From Dichetophora obliterata (lineage: Eukaryota > Arthropoda > Insecta > Diptera > Sciomyzidae), in contig OY986436.1 in the NCBI GenBank assembly GCA_963920525.1, forward strand, positions 5,878,501 to 5,942,500: DNA of 64,000 bases, given 5' to 3'. Positions 29,385-40,785 of this stretch are shown piece by piece. The notes under the pieces were generated by a model. It was not told the origin of the DNA, made no database searches, and was given only the letters and a program-made list of their open reading frames with translations. Numbering within the stretch: the first letter of the stretch is position 1; every line of letters starts with the position of its first letter. The position numbers and the translations under genes are program-made.

Positions 29385-30417
29385 ATGGAGTTCTGCGGAA
29401 ACTTAAAGAAATTTTGTTATATCTGCGGTCAGTTCACACCATCAGGACGCGGTCGAGGTCGTTCCAGTCAGGAACTGATAATAGCATATGAAAAATACTT
29501 TGATCAAACATTTATTCCTGATGTCCCATGGGTGCCACAAACAGTTTGCAAGAGATGCTACAATTACTTGTTGGAATGGTTACATCACAAACGTGGATCG
29601 ATGCCATTCGGTGTTCCTATGGTTTGGATTGACCCAATTGAACATGATCCCTTGAACTGTTATGCGTGCGTGAATTCTGTGTGGGGATTACAGAAAAAAA
29701 AATGTGTCGAAGTTTGAATATCAAAGTGTTCCCAGCGCTCAAGTTCCATTGCCGCATTCTGAAGAGATTCCTCCAAGACGCCCTAGCCCAAATGAATTTT
29801 TAAATAATGAAGCCCGTCAAGCTTGGCATCGTTAAAAGCTTTATCAAAACGATAGCTAAAAGCGAAGAAATTATGGCGTTTCTTAAGGAAGTCCGAGTCG
29901 TTTGATGCAGAGCTAGTCGATGACAAGCTGATTGGATGGAATGCGATAAAAGGGGTTATAAGTGGTCTTCTTGGCAAAACACGCTCTCATACCTATAAAA
30001 AGGATGTAACTCAGATGCTAAATGCGTTCGAGAAACTTGGTGTCAATATGTCGTTAAAAATTCATTTTTTACACTTCCATCTGGACTATTTTGAAAGGCA
30101 ACTCGGTACGGAATCGGATGAGCAAGGGGAACGATTTCATCAGGTATCCTTGCCATTTGAAATGCGGTAATTTAAAATTAAACTTTACTTACAATCAACT
30201 CTTTTATACCAGATAAGTATATTTTCATTTTTACAGATATAGAGGAAAGAAAACACCAGATGCAATACTGGCTGAAATTTGTTGGTGGTCCAAAACAACC
30301 TATAAAGAAAGTGACAAAAGCGGGATTGAAGATGAATTTCAAGAAATTGATATAGATCTCTCTGAAGTATCTAATATTTCATGCCATGACAGTGAAAACG
30401 ATATGGACACTATATAA
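29385..30417 (+). pseudogene. CxxC-type arthropod gene of unknown role, frameshifted and deleted
   Basis: The first 110 codons (MEFCGNLKKFCYICGQFTP, PWVPQTVCKRCYNYL, MPFGVPMVWIDPIEHD, CYACVNSVWG) have paired Cys motifs, like a family of uncharacterised proteins I recall in insects and Hydra. A shift occurs in a run of nine A at about 29694, after which the frame goes on SKFEYQSVPSAQVPLPHSEE. A large part is then missing. It resumes KLGIVKSFIKTIAKSEE, shifts again near 29890, and reads GWNAIKGVISGLLGKT, LGVNMSLKIHFLHFHLDYF and DEQGERFHQ. A 70-nt intron (30167-30236, GT/AG) joins EMR to YRGKK before the stop at 30417. Neighbouring ends suggest a transposon gene, but the function is unknown. Confidence 0.75.
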
Positions 30418-30882
30418 AAATAACATTAAAAATAACAAAACATAAAAAAAATTGGTTTTTTCATTTCGTTTTTTATGTGAAACCTATAACTCGTAGAGGT
30501 TACAAGTCTTGGGTGACCCCTAATGAAATTTTCTTGAAAATATTTTTATGGAAGGTTTTAACCCTTGACCTCCCTCCAAAGTTGAATTTTAGGACCTTTT
30601 CCAAAAAAAGGGTCAAAATGGCCCATATTGGTAGGAGCTAGAGGGTTAAAGTGTTCCAAAAAAATATTCCCCGTGAAATTTTAGTTTAGGCTTCTGAAGA
30701 CAAGAAGCACCCTGAATTAAGTTTTACATATAATTTTTACTATTTTTTAATTTCATTTTTGACCGAAAATTTAAAATTTGAAACCACTGTAAAAAAAAAT
30801 TGTGACGTAGTGGAGCAAAAACGGATTTGGGCTTTTGTTATTGATGTCAAATACTATCGTTTCAGTTTGGTTTGGTTCACGC
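30373..30882 (+). repeat. right arm of the 511-bp inverted duplication
   Basis: Reverse complement of 27302-27812 with only a few substitutions. It begins in the last codons of the pseudogene, crosses the right end of the piggyBac-ended element at 30645 and continues into flanking DNA up to GGTTCACGC at 30882. Similarity stops abruptly on both sides. Confidence 0.9.
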
Positions 30883-31003
30883 CCGAGACAATGACCTTCA
30901 TTTTGTGTCACTGTGTAATCTTAACGAAACAAGAAGCGAAAAAGCCAACGAAGCTTCTTCTAATTACAACGCACGCACACGGAATTATTAAAAGTTATTG
31001 TAA

Positions 31004-32698
31004 GGGCCATTTTGTTCACAGATAGATACATTTATCCCCGAGTTTATTCCATGATTTTTCCAGTTTTTCATTTGTTCACAGTGAGTTAAGCATTTAACTC
31101 TTCAAGCTGGAGATAAAAATGGTGGCAAGATAGCTTAGCCCCAGAAATATTTAACTCGCGAAAATTGGTGAGTTAAGATTTTTAATTCGCTCTCATCACT
31201 ATCATTTTAATATTTTTTATTTACTTGGTGTCAAAATATTGAAAATACAGATTTTTAAACATAGGAAAACAGTATTGGGGGTTAATGATTTCGAATCTGT
31301 TGTCAGAATTTTAAAATTCAAGATGTTGGATAATGCTGCCACCTTAACTTTTTATTTTTACGAATTCAGGGCTGGCGCGAACTAAAGGGTGAAAATGTGT
31401 AGCTGAATCCGAATCCGTGGTCAGAATTTCAAAATTCGAAAATTTTTCTATACATAGGGTTGCCACCTAAAAATGTTTTATTTTAAGAATTTTAAACATG
31501 ATGGAACAGTATTGGGGGTTACTGATTTCGAATCAGAACTCAAAATTTGTTAATTCAAGATGGTGGATAGGGTTGCCACCTGAATTTTTTAAATTAATAC
31601 GAATTAGGGGCTGCCAAAAAAAATGGTACCCCAAAAATGGGTCGCTGAATCCGAATCCTTGGCCAGAATTTCAAAATGATAAAGTTTTGAAATAATAGGG
31701 TTGCCACCTAATAATATGTATTGCTTAGAATTTTAAACATAATTTAACAGTGTTAGGGAGTCACTGATTTCGAATCTGAAGTCAGAATTTTAAGATTCAA
31801 GATGGTGAATAGGATTGATTACCACCTTAATTTTTTTATTTTTATGAATTCGGGGCTGGTGCGAACTAAAAGGTAATAATGAGTCGCTGAATCCGAATCC
31901 GTAGTCAGAATTTAAAAATGATAAAATTTTATAATAATAGGGCTGCCACCTAATAATATGTATTTTCAAAAGAAAAAGCAACCCTATTATTTCAAAATTT
32001 TATAATTTTGAAATTCTGACCACGGATTTAGATTCAGTGACCCATTTTTGGCATACAATTTTTTTGCCAGCCTCGAATTCACAAAAATACAAAAAATTAA
32101 GGTAGCAGCCCTATCCACCATTTTTAATTTTAAAATTCTGACTTCAGATTCGAAATCAGCGACCCCCCAATATTCTTTCCTCATGTTTAAAATTCAAAAA
32201 ATAAAATATTTTGAGGTGGCAACCCTATGTGTAGAAAAATTTTCGAGTTTTGAAATTCTGACAACAGATTCGGAATCAGCGACCCAATTTTACCTAGCGT
32301 TTCTCCCAGAGTTGAATTCGCATAAATAAACAAGAAATTAGGTGGCAACTCTATCCGCCATCTTGAATTTTAAAACTCTGACACCAGATTCGAAATCAGC
32401 AATCCATTTTTACTCCAACAGCAATCCATTTTTACTCCAGTGTTCATTCCAACCCCCAAATTCGCAAAAATAAACCAAAAATCCCCACATATTTTTTAAT
32501 TAATGAGCAACACTCTAACATTTCAATGGAAATTGATATAAACTGACAGCGAATTTATGTTCTAAGCATAAAGCCGGGATAAAATGTGAACAAAACCACT
32601 TTTTTATCTCCCGACTTATACGCTTGGTATAAAATTAACCTAGAGATAGTTATCCCCGAATTAAATCATATGTATGCCCTTTGTGAACAAAATGGCCC
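31004..32698. mobile_element. Harbinger-like non-autonomous element filled with palindromic repeats
   Basis: Perfect 17-bp inverted ends GGGCCATTTTGTTCACA (31004-31020) and TGTGAACAAAATGGCCC (32682-32698), flanked by TAA on both sides (31001-31003 and 32699-32701). A TWA duplication and GGGCC-type ends suit PIF/Harbinger. TTTGTTCACAGTGAG at 31071 repeats the end motif internally. The centre is a satellite-like array, direct then inverted. No transposase. Confidence 0.75.
31270..32430. repeat. dimeric satellite-like array folded into a palindrome
   Basis: Half-units of about 120 bp alternate between two forms, one with TGATTTCGAATCTG and one with GCTGAATCCGAATCCG, each followed by GTCAGAATTT and later GGGTTGCCACC. 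The full unit is about 237-241 bp (starts at 31270, 31507, 31748). Around 31980 the orientation flips, and four half-units run in reverse to about 32430. The array lies wholly inside the Harbinger-like ends. Confidence 0.85.
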
Positions 32699-32701
32699 TA
32701 A

Positions 32702-33628
32702 GAGAGTTAAAAAATGGAAAAGGTTAGCTTTTTATACATTTTTTCCTTTTTATTTAGTTAAAGTTTATTTAGTTTTCCTTTTTTATTAATATTATGCATA
32801 TGTAAATAAATAAACAGTTATTCTTACCTTTTTTAATAAAACACTTTGATATAACAGCTAAGATCACTTGGAAAAAATCCTTATGTATTTATACCATAAA
32901 ATTACATCAGCGCAGCAAAAAACACAAAAATACGAGTTGCTTTTGTTTTGAGTTTTCTAAAAAGTGTCAAACTTTGGGACACTTCGTGAAATCACATGTT
33001 GTCAAATTGCTCAAATAAAATTTATTAATATTATGGTGCGTTCACACCGAAAACGCTGAAGTTAAATGTGCCACAAAGTCAAATGTACCCCACTTTCCTC
33101 TAACCACAAAGATCCCTTTTATTGCCACCGGTACCACACTGAGGACTAGAACTGATCTTTATGAGCCTAAGCAAAATGTGAAATAAACTGAAATTGATAG
33201 GTTAATAGAATTTTAGGCTATTTATGTGACCAATGTTGTATATGGGCCTTTCCATCAAAAGGTCTACCACGACTGAAAAATTAAATGTTACTTATTATTT
33301 TTGTAAACCTCCATAATAGAAAAAACAAATGATTAAATTTTTATTGTGAGAGTACTGATTTTTTCAAAAAAAATGGTAACAAAAGCTTAAATGTTGGCAA
33401 ATGTTGAAAAATTTTTAACGAAAATTGAAATTTTATAAGTATAATAAGATCGTATAACTAAAAAAAAGTATAATAAAAAGATTAATAAATTTTTTCAGAT
33501 TTCGATTTTTACGATCCTGAATTGCACCCCAGTTGAAAAAGAAGCCCTGCTGAATGTCTGCCGGCAACATGACTCGGAAGGTCAGGAGACATGCTCGCCT
33601 CCATACCAACTTATATCTTATTTCTATA
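32702..33628. other. AT-rich DNA, nothing recognised
   Basis: No coding similarity or clear repeat. A short GC-richer patch at 33530-33605 (GCCGGCAACATGACTCGGAA) precedes the next MITE but could not be identified. Confidence 0.45.
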
Positions 33629-33811
33629 GGCATATCCTAGGCCGACATGTCTGCCAAATGAACAGCCCTAGCAGCAATGCAACATGCATCTCACGACAAT
33701 AATGCTGCATTCATCTCATGGTATTAATTCTGCAGTCATACAATGAGATGCATGCTGCATTGCTGTAACGGCAATTCAGACATTGGCAGACATGCCGTCC
33801 TAGGATATGCC
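33629..33811. mobile_element. 183-bp MITE with long inverted arms
   Basis: Left end GGCATATCCTAGGCCGACAT; the right end is its inverse with two differences (CCGTCCTAGGATATGCC). The arms continue through TGTCTGCCAA and a GCATGCAT/ATGCATGC-rich centre, so nearly the whole unit folds on itself. A target duplication is not clear, so the superfamily is not assigned. Confidence 0.8.
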
Positions 33812-33878
33812 AATAGAAAAATTATATAAGCTGGTAGAATTTCCAACCCACGTTGCCGGCATTTGAAAAATTAAATTT

Positions 33879-33982
33879 ATCCGGAGACTTGAACTTCGGC
33901 CGCGTGAGCGTAAGTGCACTAGCTTATCCATTCGACCATCGCAGCTGTTAACTAATCGTCGCTTAATTTGCTTCATTAAGAA
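33879..33982 (-). repeat. SINE-like tRNA-derived unit, copy 1
   Basis: The minus strand reads GGTCGAATGGATAAGCTAGT and later GAAGTTCAAGTCTCCGGA. These resemble the A box and B box of an internal Pol III promoter, nearest to an arginine-type tRNA by eye. About 104 bp are shared with 62159-62264, including 45 bp upstream (ATGAAGCAAATTAAGC). There is no proper acceptor stem, so this is not a working tRNA gene. No poly-A tail is evident. Confidence 0.6.
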
Positions 33983-34415
33983 TAAAAGTCTTAAAAAAAA
34001 CCATAAAAAATAAAAGTTGTCTCTGTTGTGATTTAACTCACTACTCAAGATTCAAAAAAACCGGAACTAAAACTAAAACCCTAGCCAACTGAGCCATTCG
34101 CACTGTTGTGATGTTGTTGATATAATATACATAACAACATTGTTGCTCTCAAAAGTGCTTCGGCGAAAACACAAAGTGTCGGTGAATTACAATAATCATG
34201 AAAATATTGAAGTTGTTGACCCATAAAATTTACCGGAATTTTGGATCAGCAAGCATGATCCTTTTGCTAATGCACCTTACTTGGAAGTAAAAAAGAAGTA
34301 TATAAAATTTAAAAAAATAGACTTCTAAACTTAGCATTAAAATTATAACCTGCCACATTCCTTCCATCGGCAAGTCTGCTTTGCTTTTCATCTGGGACTA
34401 TACATGCATTTCTAG
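33983..34415. other. AT-rich DNA, nothing recognised
   Basis: No gene or repeat was identified between the SINE-like unit and the left end of the hAT foldback at 34416. Confidence 0.45.
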
Positions 34416-34589
34416 CAGGGACCGAAAATAATAGTTATTTCCGAAATTTCTATTTAAAAAGTCAAATGGAAAGAATAAGTCTATTCGATATTTGAATATA
34501 GCAATGTGATGCTTTTTAGCTAAGGAGTAATAATCGTAAATGATTTTAATTTTTCTGATTTTTTTAAAAAAGTCAATAAACAATCGTTA

Positions 34590-34920
34590 TTTTTTGACCA
34601 ATTTTATTTAGATCAAAAATAAAAGTTAAAATTTGACTTTTATTTTTTTGTATCATGTATAAAAGTTAAAATTTGACTTTTTTTTTGTATCATATATAAA
34701 AGTTAAAATTTGACTTTTATTTTTTTGTATCATGTATAAAAGTTAAAATTTGACTTTAAGTTTTTTGATCGAAAATAAAAGTTCGGTCAAAAATGTAATT
34801 AAAAATTTTACTTTTATTTTTTTGGTCAAAAAAAGTTAAAATTTGACTTTAATTTTCTTGATCAAACATGAAAGTTAAAATTTGACTTTTATTTTTTCGA
34901 TCAAAAGTAAAAGTCATATT
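34590..34920. repeat. tandem AAAGTTAAAATTTGAC units, left arm
   Basis: About seven imperfect units of 45-60 bp, each with AAAGTTAAAATTTGACTTTT followed by a T-rich spacer and often ATCAT or GATCAAA. The inverse unit fills 35375-35600. Confidence 0.8.
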
Positions 34921-35374
34921 TTAATTCTTATACCATATGCTTGTAGCCACTATCTCAGTCGTTTGCGAAATGAATGAAAATACAATGTGAAATGATAAGC
35001 AAATAAGCGATGTCATTTAAATAACGATGTGCAACGATATGAAGATCGATAGTTATGTTTTTTTTTCTCTTTGCAAAAATATTACGAATAGGTGTGAAAG
35101 AATAATATTTTTTATATTATATGATATATGTTTTTATATACATAATTACAATTATAATTATAATTATAATTATAATAATAACAATTATTTAGAACTAATT
35201 AATAATTAATTAAATAATAATAAAATAAAATTTTTATTGGTAAAGATAAAAAAAAAATTATTTCTTATTTCAATAGAACAGTCATTAAGCAGCATATTGA
35301 TTTTATTTATATTGAAAAAATAAAAGCAAAATGTAAACTTTTATTATTGATCAAAAACTAAAAGAAAAATTTTA

Positions 35375-35600
35375 GCTGTTTTTTTTGATTGAAAAAATAA
35401 AAGTCAAGTTTTAACAGTTATATTTGACCGAAAAATAAAAGTAAAATTTTAACTTTTATTTTTGGTCGAACAAATAAAAGTCAAATTTTAACTTATATTT
35501 TTGACCGAAAAAATAAAAGTCCAATTAAAATTTACATTTTCGATCAAAAAAATAAAAGTCAAATTTTAACTTTTATTTTTGACCGAAATAAAATCGGTAA
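35375..35600. repeat. tandem AAAGTCAAATTTTAAC units, right arm
   Basis: Four to five units of the reverse complement of the left-arm repeat, separated by TTTGACCGAAAAAATA-like spacers. Confidence 0.8.
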
Positions 35601-35657
35601 AAAATAACGATTATTTGTTGACTTTTTGGAAAAAAATCATAACCGTTACGGTCCCTG

Positions 35658-38551
35658 ATTTTTATTTCAATAAAAATCATAAATCTATAAAATATGTGTA
35701 CTTATTTGAAAGAAAAGATCTGTTTCGTAACGTATGTATCGTAACGTATCACATTATGGTTTGTATAAAAATAATAAAAATAGATTTTTCATCGAAACAA
35801 TTAGGAATATGTAGCAACATTATTCCAGATTATACTTATTAAAAAAATTTTCATTAAAAAACTCGCGCAAACTTCGCAGATATTTTCGTTTGCATTGATG
35901 CGATTATAAAAACTACTTCTATCTATTGTATCGTAACGCATAATTTTTTGTTTGCTTATATCTTTTAACATTACTTTCAGCTACTCCCAACTTTTATACT
36001 AAATAAAGTCCTTATAAATTTCTAACCAAAAATCAAAACGCGACAAAAATTTTTACATTATTCTTTGCCTTTTTTAATTTTTAACAACAAAAAAGGCGCA
36101 CGAACGTTACGTGCGCGACCATGGAAATGGCCATATAGTTTTTTAACATAATTTTTGCTTTTGATAGTTTCATGGGAATTCGTTTATTTAAGACCTTTGG
36201 ACTTTATGGAGGGAGTTTAAACCTCAAACTCTACTTTATTGCCACTGCTACGGGCCTGGTGTATAAAATTTAAATCAAAGGAACGTAAAGTCTTTTGACA
36301 TCAACTCCAAACCTGGTTGCCTCATCAATAACGACTTTATTTATTCAACTGCTTTACGTATCCATTATTTTGCAAAATCATCTCGAAACACTTTATTTTT
36401 GCAGTGTACCCAAATTTCTGTGCTCCCATAAACGCTCAAAACTAAAACAATGCAACACTATTATTGCGCATACTCACCACACGCACCGCATATCCGGCTT
36501 ATCCCCAACACACATGCAGCATTACACAGCATCGTCAAAGTTTTTGGAGCAAATACAAGAAGCTTTTCCCCAAATTACAAGAAAACTCAACACTGCGTGC
36601 CCACGAAGATTTTTATCCCCATGCAACAAAGACTACAGCATCAGTTCGTGTTCAAAAGCGCGCGTGACAGCAACCTGAAACGGAAGAACCGCGTAAAATG
36701 CACCATAAAAGTGAAAGTGAAAAAGAAATAAATTAAAATCATATGAAAAAAAATCTTAGAGGATGAAAAAAAAAATTAATGGCTGAGTAAAAATATTACT
36801 TAAAGTGAGTAAAATAAAGAATCCAGCAGCAAGGCAAGGCTTTCTTAGAGCTGCCACGACATCAAGAGAGAGGGACGACGAAGAAGTTTTCATAAAAAGT
36901 TGTACAACATTAGCGAGCAAGGCGTTGAGCCAAAGGAAAAAAAAAAGAAAAAAATAAAAGTTAGGAAAGAAATAAACTCACACGGAGACACATACATACA
37001 AGCACATACACACACACACACTCATGCACATGTTTGTGTTCGTGTTTACTACTGTTTTAGTGTGAGTGTTGAGTGCGCTTTGGTGTCACATGCAAAATGT
37101 AAGCACAAAAGAAAATCAAACAACTTTTCAAATTGAAAAAAGCAAAGAAAGCAAAAGAAATAATAAAAAAATTAGAGAGAAAAAAATAAGGTGAAATAAA
37201 AACGTGTTAAAGGATTTAAATAAAGCAACAACACGGTGAAAAAGCAGCTGCCAACTCAAAGTCACACTGTAAGCAGGTGACAAAAACAAAAAAACAAAAA
37301 AAAAAAGCAAAAAAAGGAAAAAAGGAAAAAGCTGTAGAACACAGGTTTGTGTGGCAAAAAAATTAATTAAAAAAAAACCATTACAATTTTTGAACAGATG
37401 CGTAAATTTAGGAGGAAAAAGATATTAAGGTGGGCTTTTCCATAAATATTATTTAATCACCGCTAATGAACGTAAACTGTCTAGCGTACATTTGAGTTTT
37501 TTTCGAACAACTTTTGCTTAATTTATTGCAAACGCATTAATATTAATGACATACTCTCAATTCTTATCTCAGCGTTATCAGTGTAGTTTGTGCGTGTGGA
37601 GCATAAAAAATATATACAAATGTTTTTTAACACCCGCTGCTCACAAGGACGTTCGTTGCAGGCGTTGTGCGTCTCCACACTTGGCACGAGAGTCAGCCAG
37701 TCAGAACGTGTGAATGTCAGAAAAAAAAATGAATCTGCACAAAATTCGAAAACATGTTGAACACAACATGAAGTTGAAGTTTGGGGCTGAAATGACGTGG
37801 GCTCAGGGGGTAGGTGTAGAGCGCAGGAGGAAGTGGCAACGCATTTGCAACTGTGTGCCAATCTGTGTGCGGACATGTGAGCTTATGTCAGTGTGCATGA
37901 GTGTGTGCGTGCAAAAAGGTTCTGCTTCGCAAAGTGGTCAGTGCCAAAAGCACTAAAGTTGTTCGTATGTAAAAGCTACACTACTTTATTTATTTATGTA
38001 TTTATTTTTGTTTCTTGTTTTGACCGCACAGCCTATAATTTTTTTCGTCCTTTTTTTCTGCTATCTGAGTAGCGTTGATAAAAGCTTGAAAGGCTTTTAT
38101 TTTATCTGTCCGCAAATTTATGGCAATTTTTTTCTTCTTCCCCCCTGTTGTTGTTGTTGTTGTGTCTATTGTCGAGCCGAGGCATTTTGATTCAGTGTCG
38201 AAATATTTTTATTGTTTTTCTTTGTGCTGTAATAAAATAAACTTTACACACGTTTTTGCACAGTGTTGCACTAAAATGTATTTATTTTTCTGTTTTATTC
38301 CTTTGGTTTTCTTTGTTTATGCTTTTTTTTTCCTCTGTTTTTGGGCTATACTATTTTGCTTAATATACCCTTTTTTGGTGCTTTGCTCAAAAACCAGCAA
38401 GTCATGCAAAAATTTCCTGAACTAGTGGAGTTTATTTGTTGCCAAATGAAGCTATTTGGTGTTGCCATTTGTTAGGCTCTTAAGCTTTGGTTTGGTTTGA
38501 TGCTTTTTTTTATGTTTTCTTGATTTTTGTAGCATGTTTTCTTTGTACTTT
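35658..38551. other. 2.9 kb non-coding DNA, possible host 5' UTR-like stretch
   Basis: No transposon or protein family recognised. The part 36290-37330 is less AT-rich, has many A-tracts and purine runs, and contains a CA microsatellite (about 36990-37020); 37690-37960 is also GC-richer. This texture is seen in fly gene leaders, but there is no identifiable coding exon. Overlapping open frames at 36295-36740 lack any motif. A GTT microsatellite lies at 38146-38163. Confidence 0.35.
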
Positions 38552-39093
38552 CCCTGTAGGAAAATCAACTAATTTAAAAGTAGTTGAAAAAGTAGTTTTT
38601 TGTCAACCACAACTAGTTGAAATTCTGACTTTTTTCCATAGAACGAACTAACATATTTTGTATGGTGATGTCCGCTAAATAAGTCAATTGACTTTCGTCT
38701 GCATATGTTTTCAACTACTTGTTAAAATAGTTGAATTTAAAATATTTTTTTAATTACTTTAAAATAAATCAATTGAAAACTAGTTAATATTCCACTTACT
38801 GAAGATAAATTTAAAAGCATAAAAATTTGAACTTGTAATATAATAAAAATTTGCAATACAGACATGTCAAAATAAGAGTAGTAGCCGCCTTAATATAATT
38901 CAAAGTAGCTTTTAAGCCACTTGTTTTGAAGTAGTTTTTCAATTAATTCATATATAATGCTAAAAAACTATTCAAAATTGAAGTGGATGCCGCCTTAATA
39001 CAATATAATTTAAAGTAGTTCATAAACTAGTTTATTTTAAACTAGTTTTTTAATTAGTTGTTTTTAAAAACAAGTTAGTTTGTTCCTATAGGG
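38552..39093 (+). mobile_element. unclassified 542-bp repeat, copy 1
   Basis: Left end CCCTGTAGGAAAATCAACTA; right end (inverse) CCCTATAGGAACAAACTAAC. The interior is rich in short palindromes and direct motifs such as AACTAGTT, AAGTAGTTTT and GCCGCCTTAATA. A second copy occurs in reverse at 59767-61551. No target duplication or coding sequence was found. Confidence 0.75.
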
Positions 39094-40273
39094 TTGTTTA
39101 TATATTGTTTTTGTTTGTGTGTTTGGTTTTCAGTCAGTTTTCTCTGCGTTTTTTATTTTGGCTTTCTTTTTGGTTTTTTAGGCTATTTGGTGGCGCTACA
39201 ATCGCTATGGCTTATGCTAAAAAAACCTACCTCAAAGCATTGAGCAAAACCCTGGTTTAGGTTTTTGCTATTATGCAAAGTTAAGTGTTAACGGTGTGTT
39301 TTAAAATAAATTAAAGGCGGTTGTGTAGGAAAAAACAAAACCTTGAGATTAGAGGAATTTTTTAATCAATATCTTAGCTTTTGCCAAAATTTGTCTTTTT
39401 TTGCTAGTGAAATGTTTATAATTCAGCAAAACCATTTAATTAGAATACTTTTGATTATGAGCAAGAAAGCCCTGAGAATTTAAGTTAATAAAGCAAAGGT
39501 TTGCTTGAAATTTTATATAACGTTCTTGCAAATACAAATTGTGAGTAATGTTGGTACTTGGAAATTTGTAGTATTTTTAAGACTCATAACCAACGGTCTT
39601 GGGATATCCCTTAAAAATGTGAAGCCAAGTAAGTTTCTATGCACACTATTCAATTCACGCACGTAAACGTTCTTGGGAGCACGTCTACATTGCAGATGAT
39701 CAAACTATTTATCTGTGCGTTGTATGTTAATTCTTGGTTTTCATTTCTTTGTGTTGTGCGAAATCATCTCAACGATAACACGTTTGTTTTGATAATAATT
39801 CATTTGGTAACAACCCATTTTGCACTTGACTAATTTTAATTGAATAGAAAACAAGATCGTTTTGGAGCAAAAATTGTGTCATACTTTTTTCCCTACTTTG
39901 TACTCAACTAGTTAAAATACTAGTAAATTTACTAGCACAAAAATGACTGTAGGTAGAAAGGGGATTATTCCCCACCTATTTTCAAACTAAATTGATAAAG
40001 TATTTACCAATATAATTTTCTAAAAAATTATTTTTCAGTCTGAAACTTATATGGGCAATTCCGGCAAAAGTGCCCATCTTCATGTCCTCACAGTTTTGAG
40101 TGATAAAAAAACAATTTCTTTTACTTTAAATTACTTCAGCTTTCTTAATAAGTTTATTCTAGAAATTTTTGTAGTTACAGGTCATTAAAAGTTCAGCGAC
40201 TCTGCCGAAATGCACCAATGTGTTTTGAGAGTTGTTTTGCTTCCACTGGAAAGCTAAGATAATTAATTTAACA
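39094..40273. other. AT-rich DNA, nothing recognised
   Basis: No gene, RNA or repeat arm was identified in this stretch. Confidence 0.45.
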
Positions 40274-40277
40274 TTAA

Positions 40278-40785
40278 CCCATTCAGTGGATTTTCCAATA
40301 TATTGGACACGTCAGAAAGAAATTTTTATTTTTATTTTGCAACGCTTTTTTATAAATCAAATCATTTCGTTCCATGAAAAAGAACTAAATCAACATGATA
40401 AAAATAAATTTAGAGAGATATTTGACATAAAAGCCAATTGAACTTTCGATTTTGTTCCAAAGAAAAGCAAAAAAAAAAATTGTTTGTTTTTATAAAAAAA
40501 AAAAATCAACCGAACTAAAATCAAATTTTTTGTATTTTATCTTTGTATGGCTTTAATGATAATAATATTAAGAGGGTGTAAAAAACAAAGATCTAAAGGG
40601 TTGAAAAATATTCAGGGAATTAAAAAAGAAATTGTGTGCCGAACAGAAGCAAAACAATTTTTTCTTTGCACAAGCTTGCAAAACGTAAGTAGTGCAGGTA
40701 AAAATCAAAGGTATGTTTTTTAAGTGACAGGAATTTTATCTCAGAAAATTATTTCGTTCTTAGTTAAGCTTAGCCACATAAAGGG
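40278..40785. mobile_element. possible 508-bp piggyBac-like MITE
   Basis: Left edge TTAA then CCCATTCAGTGG; right edge CCACATAAAGGG then TTAA. The inverted similarity is short (CCC, TT.A, GTGG) and the inner sequence is plain AT-rich DNA. The pattern fits piggyBac ends, but could be chance in DNA this rich in TTAA. Confidence 0.35.

Larger units (their letters stand above)
27827..30645 (+). mobile_element. piggyBac-ended element carrying a broken CxxC-type gene
   Basis: The ends are CCCTCTAGCTCCTACCAATA (27827) and its inverse (ending GCTAGAGGG at 30645), each flanked by TTAA (27823-27826 and 30646-29 bp outward at 30649). These are piggyBac-type ends. The interior holds a promoter-like AT-rich stretch, a mariner (27940-29226) and a pseudogene on the + strand that is not a recognisable piggyBac transposase. 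The flanking DNA (TTTTGGAACACT before the left TTAA, its inverse after the right TTAA) is also inverted, which complicates naming the true boundaries. Confidence 0.6.
34416..35657. mobile_element. hAT-like foldback element
   Basis: Left end CAGGGACCGAAAATAA; right end (inverse) starts CAGGGACCGTAACGG. The flanks ATTTCTAG and ATTTTTAT agree at six of eight positions, a possible decayed 8-bp hAT duplication. The arms continue inward: AAAAAGTCAATAAACAATCG on the left against its inverse near 35600-35630. Tandem AAAGTTAAAATTTGACTTTT units fill both arms in opposite orientation. No coding capacity; the centre holds an ATTATA-type simple repeat at 35146-35185. Confidence 0.7.

Noticed and set aside
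33879..33982. Functional tRNA gene
   Set aside because: A- and B-box-like sequences are present but the acceptor and anticodon stems do not form.
36295..36740. Three overlapping open frames in a GC-richer stretch
   Set aside because: No motif, no codon pattern and mutual overlap; more like untranslated DNA.
40278..40785. Confident piggyBac MITE
   Set aside because: The inverted ends are too short and imperfect in TTAA-rich DNA; listed only as a low-confidence candidate.
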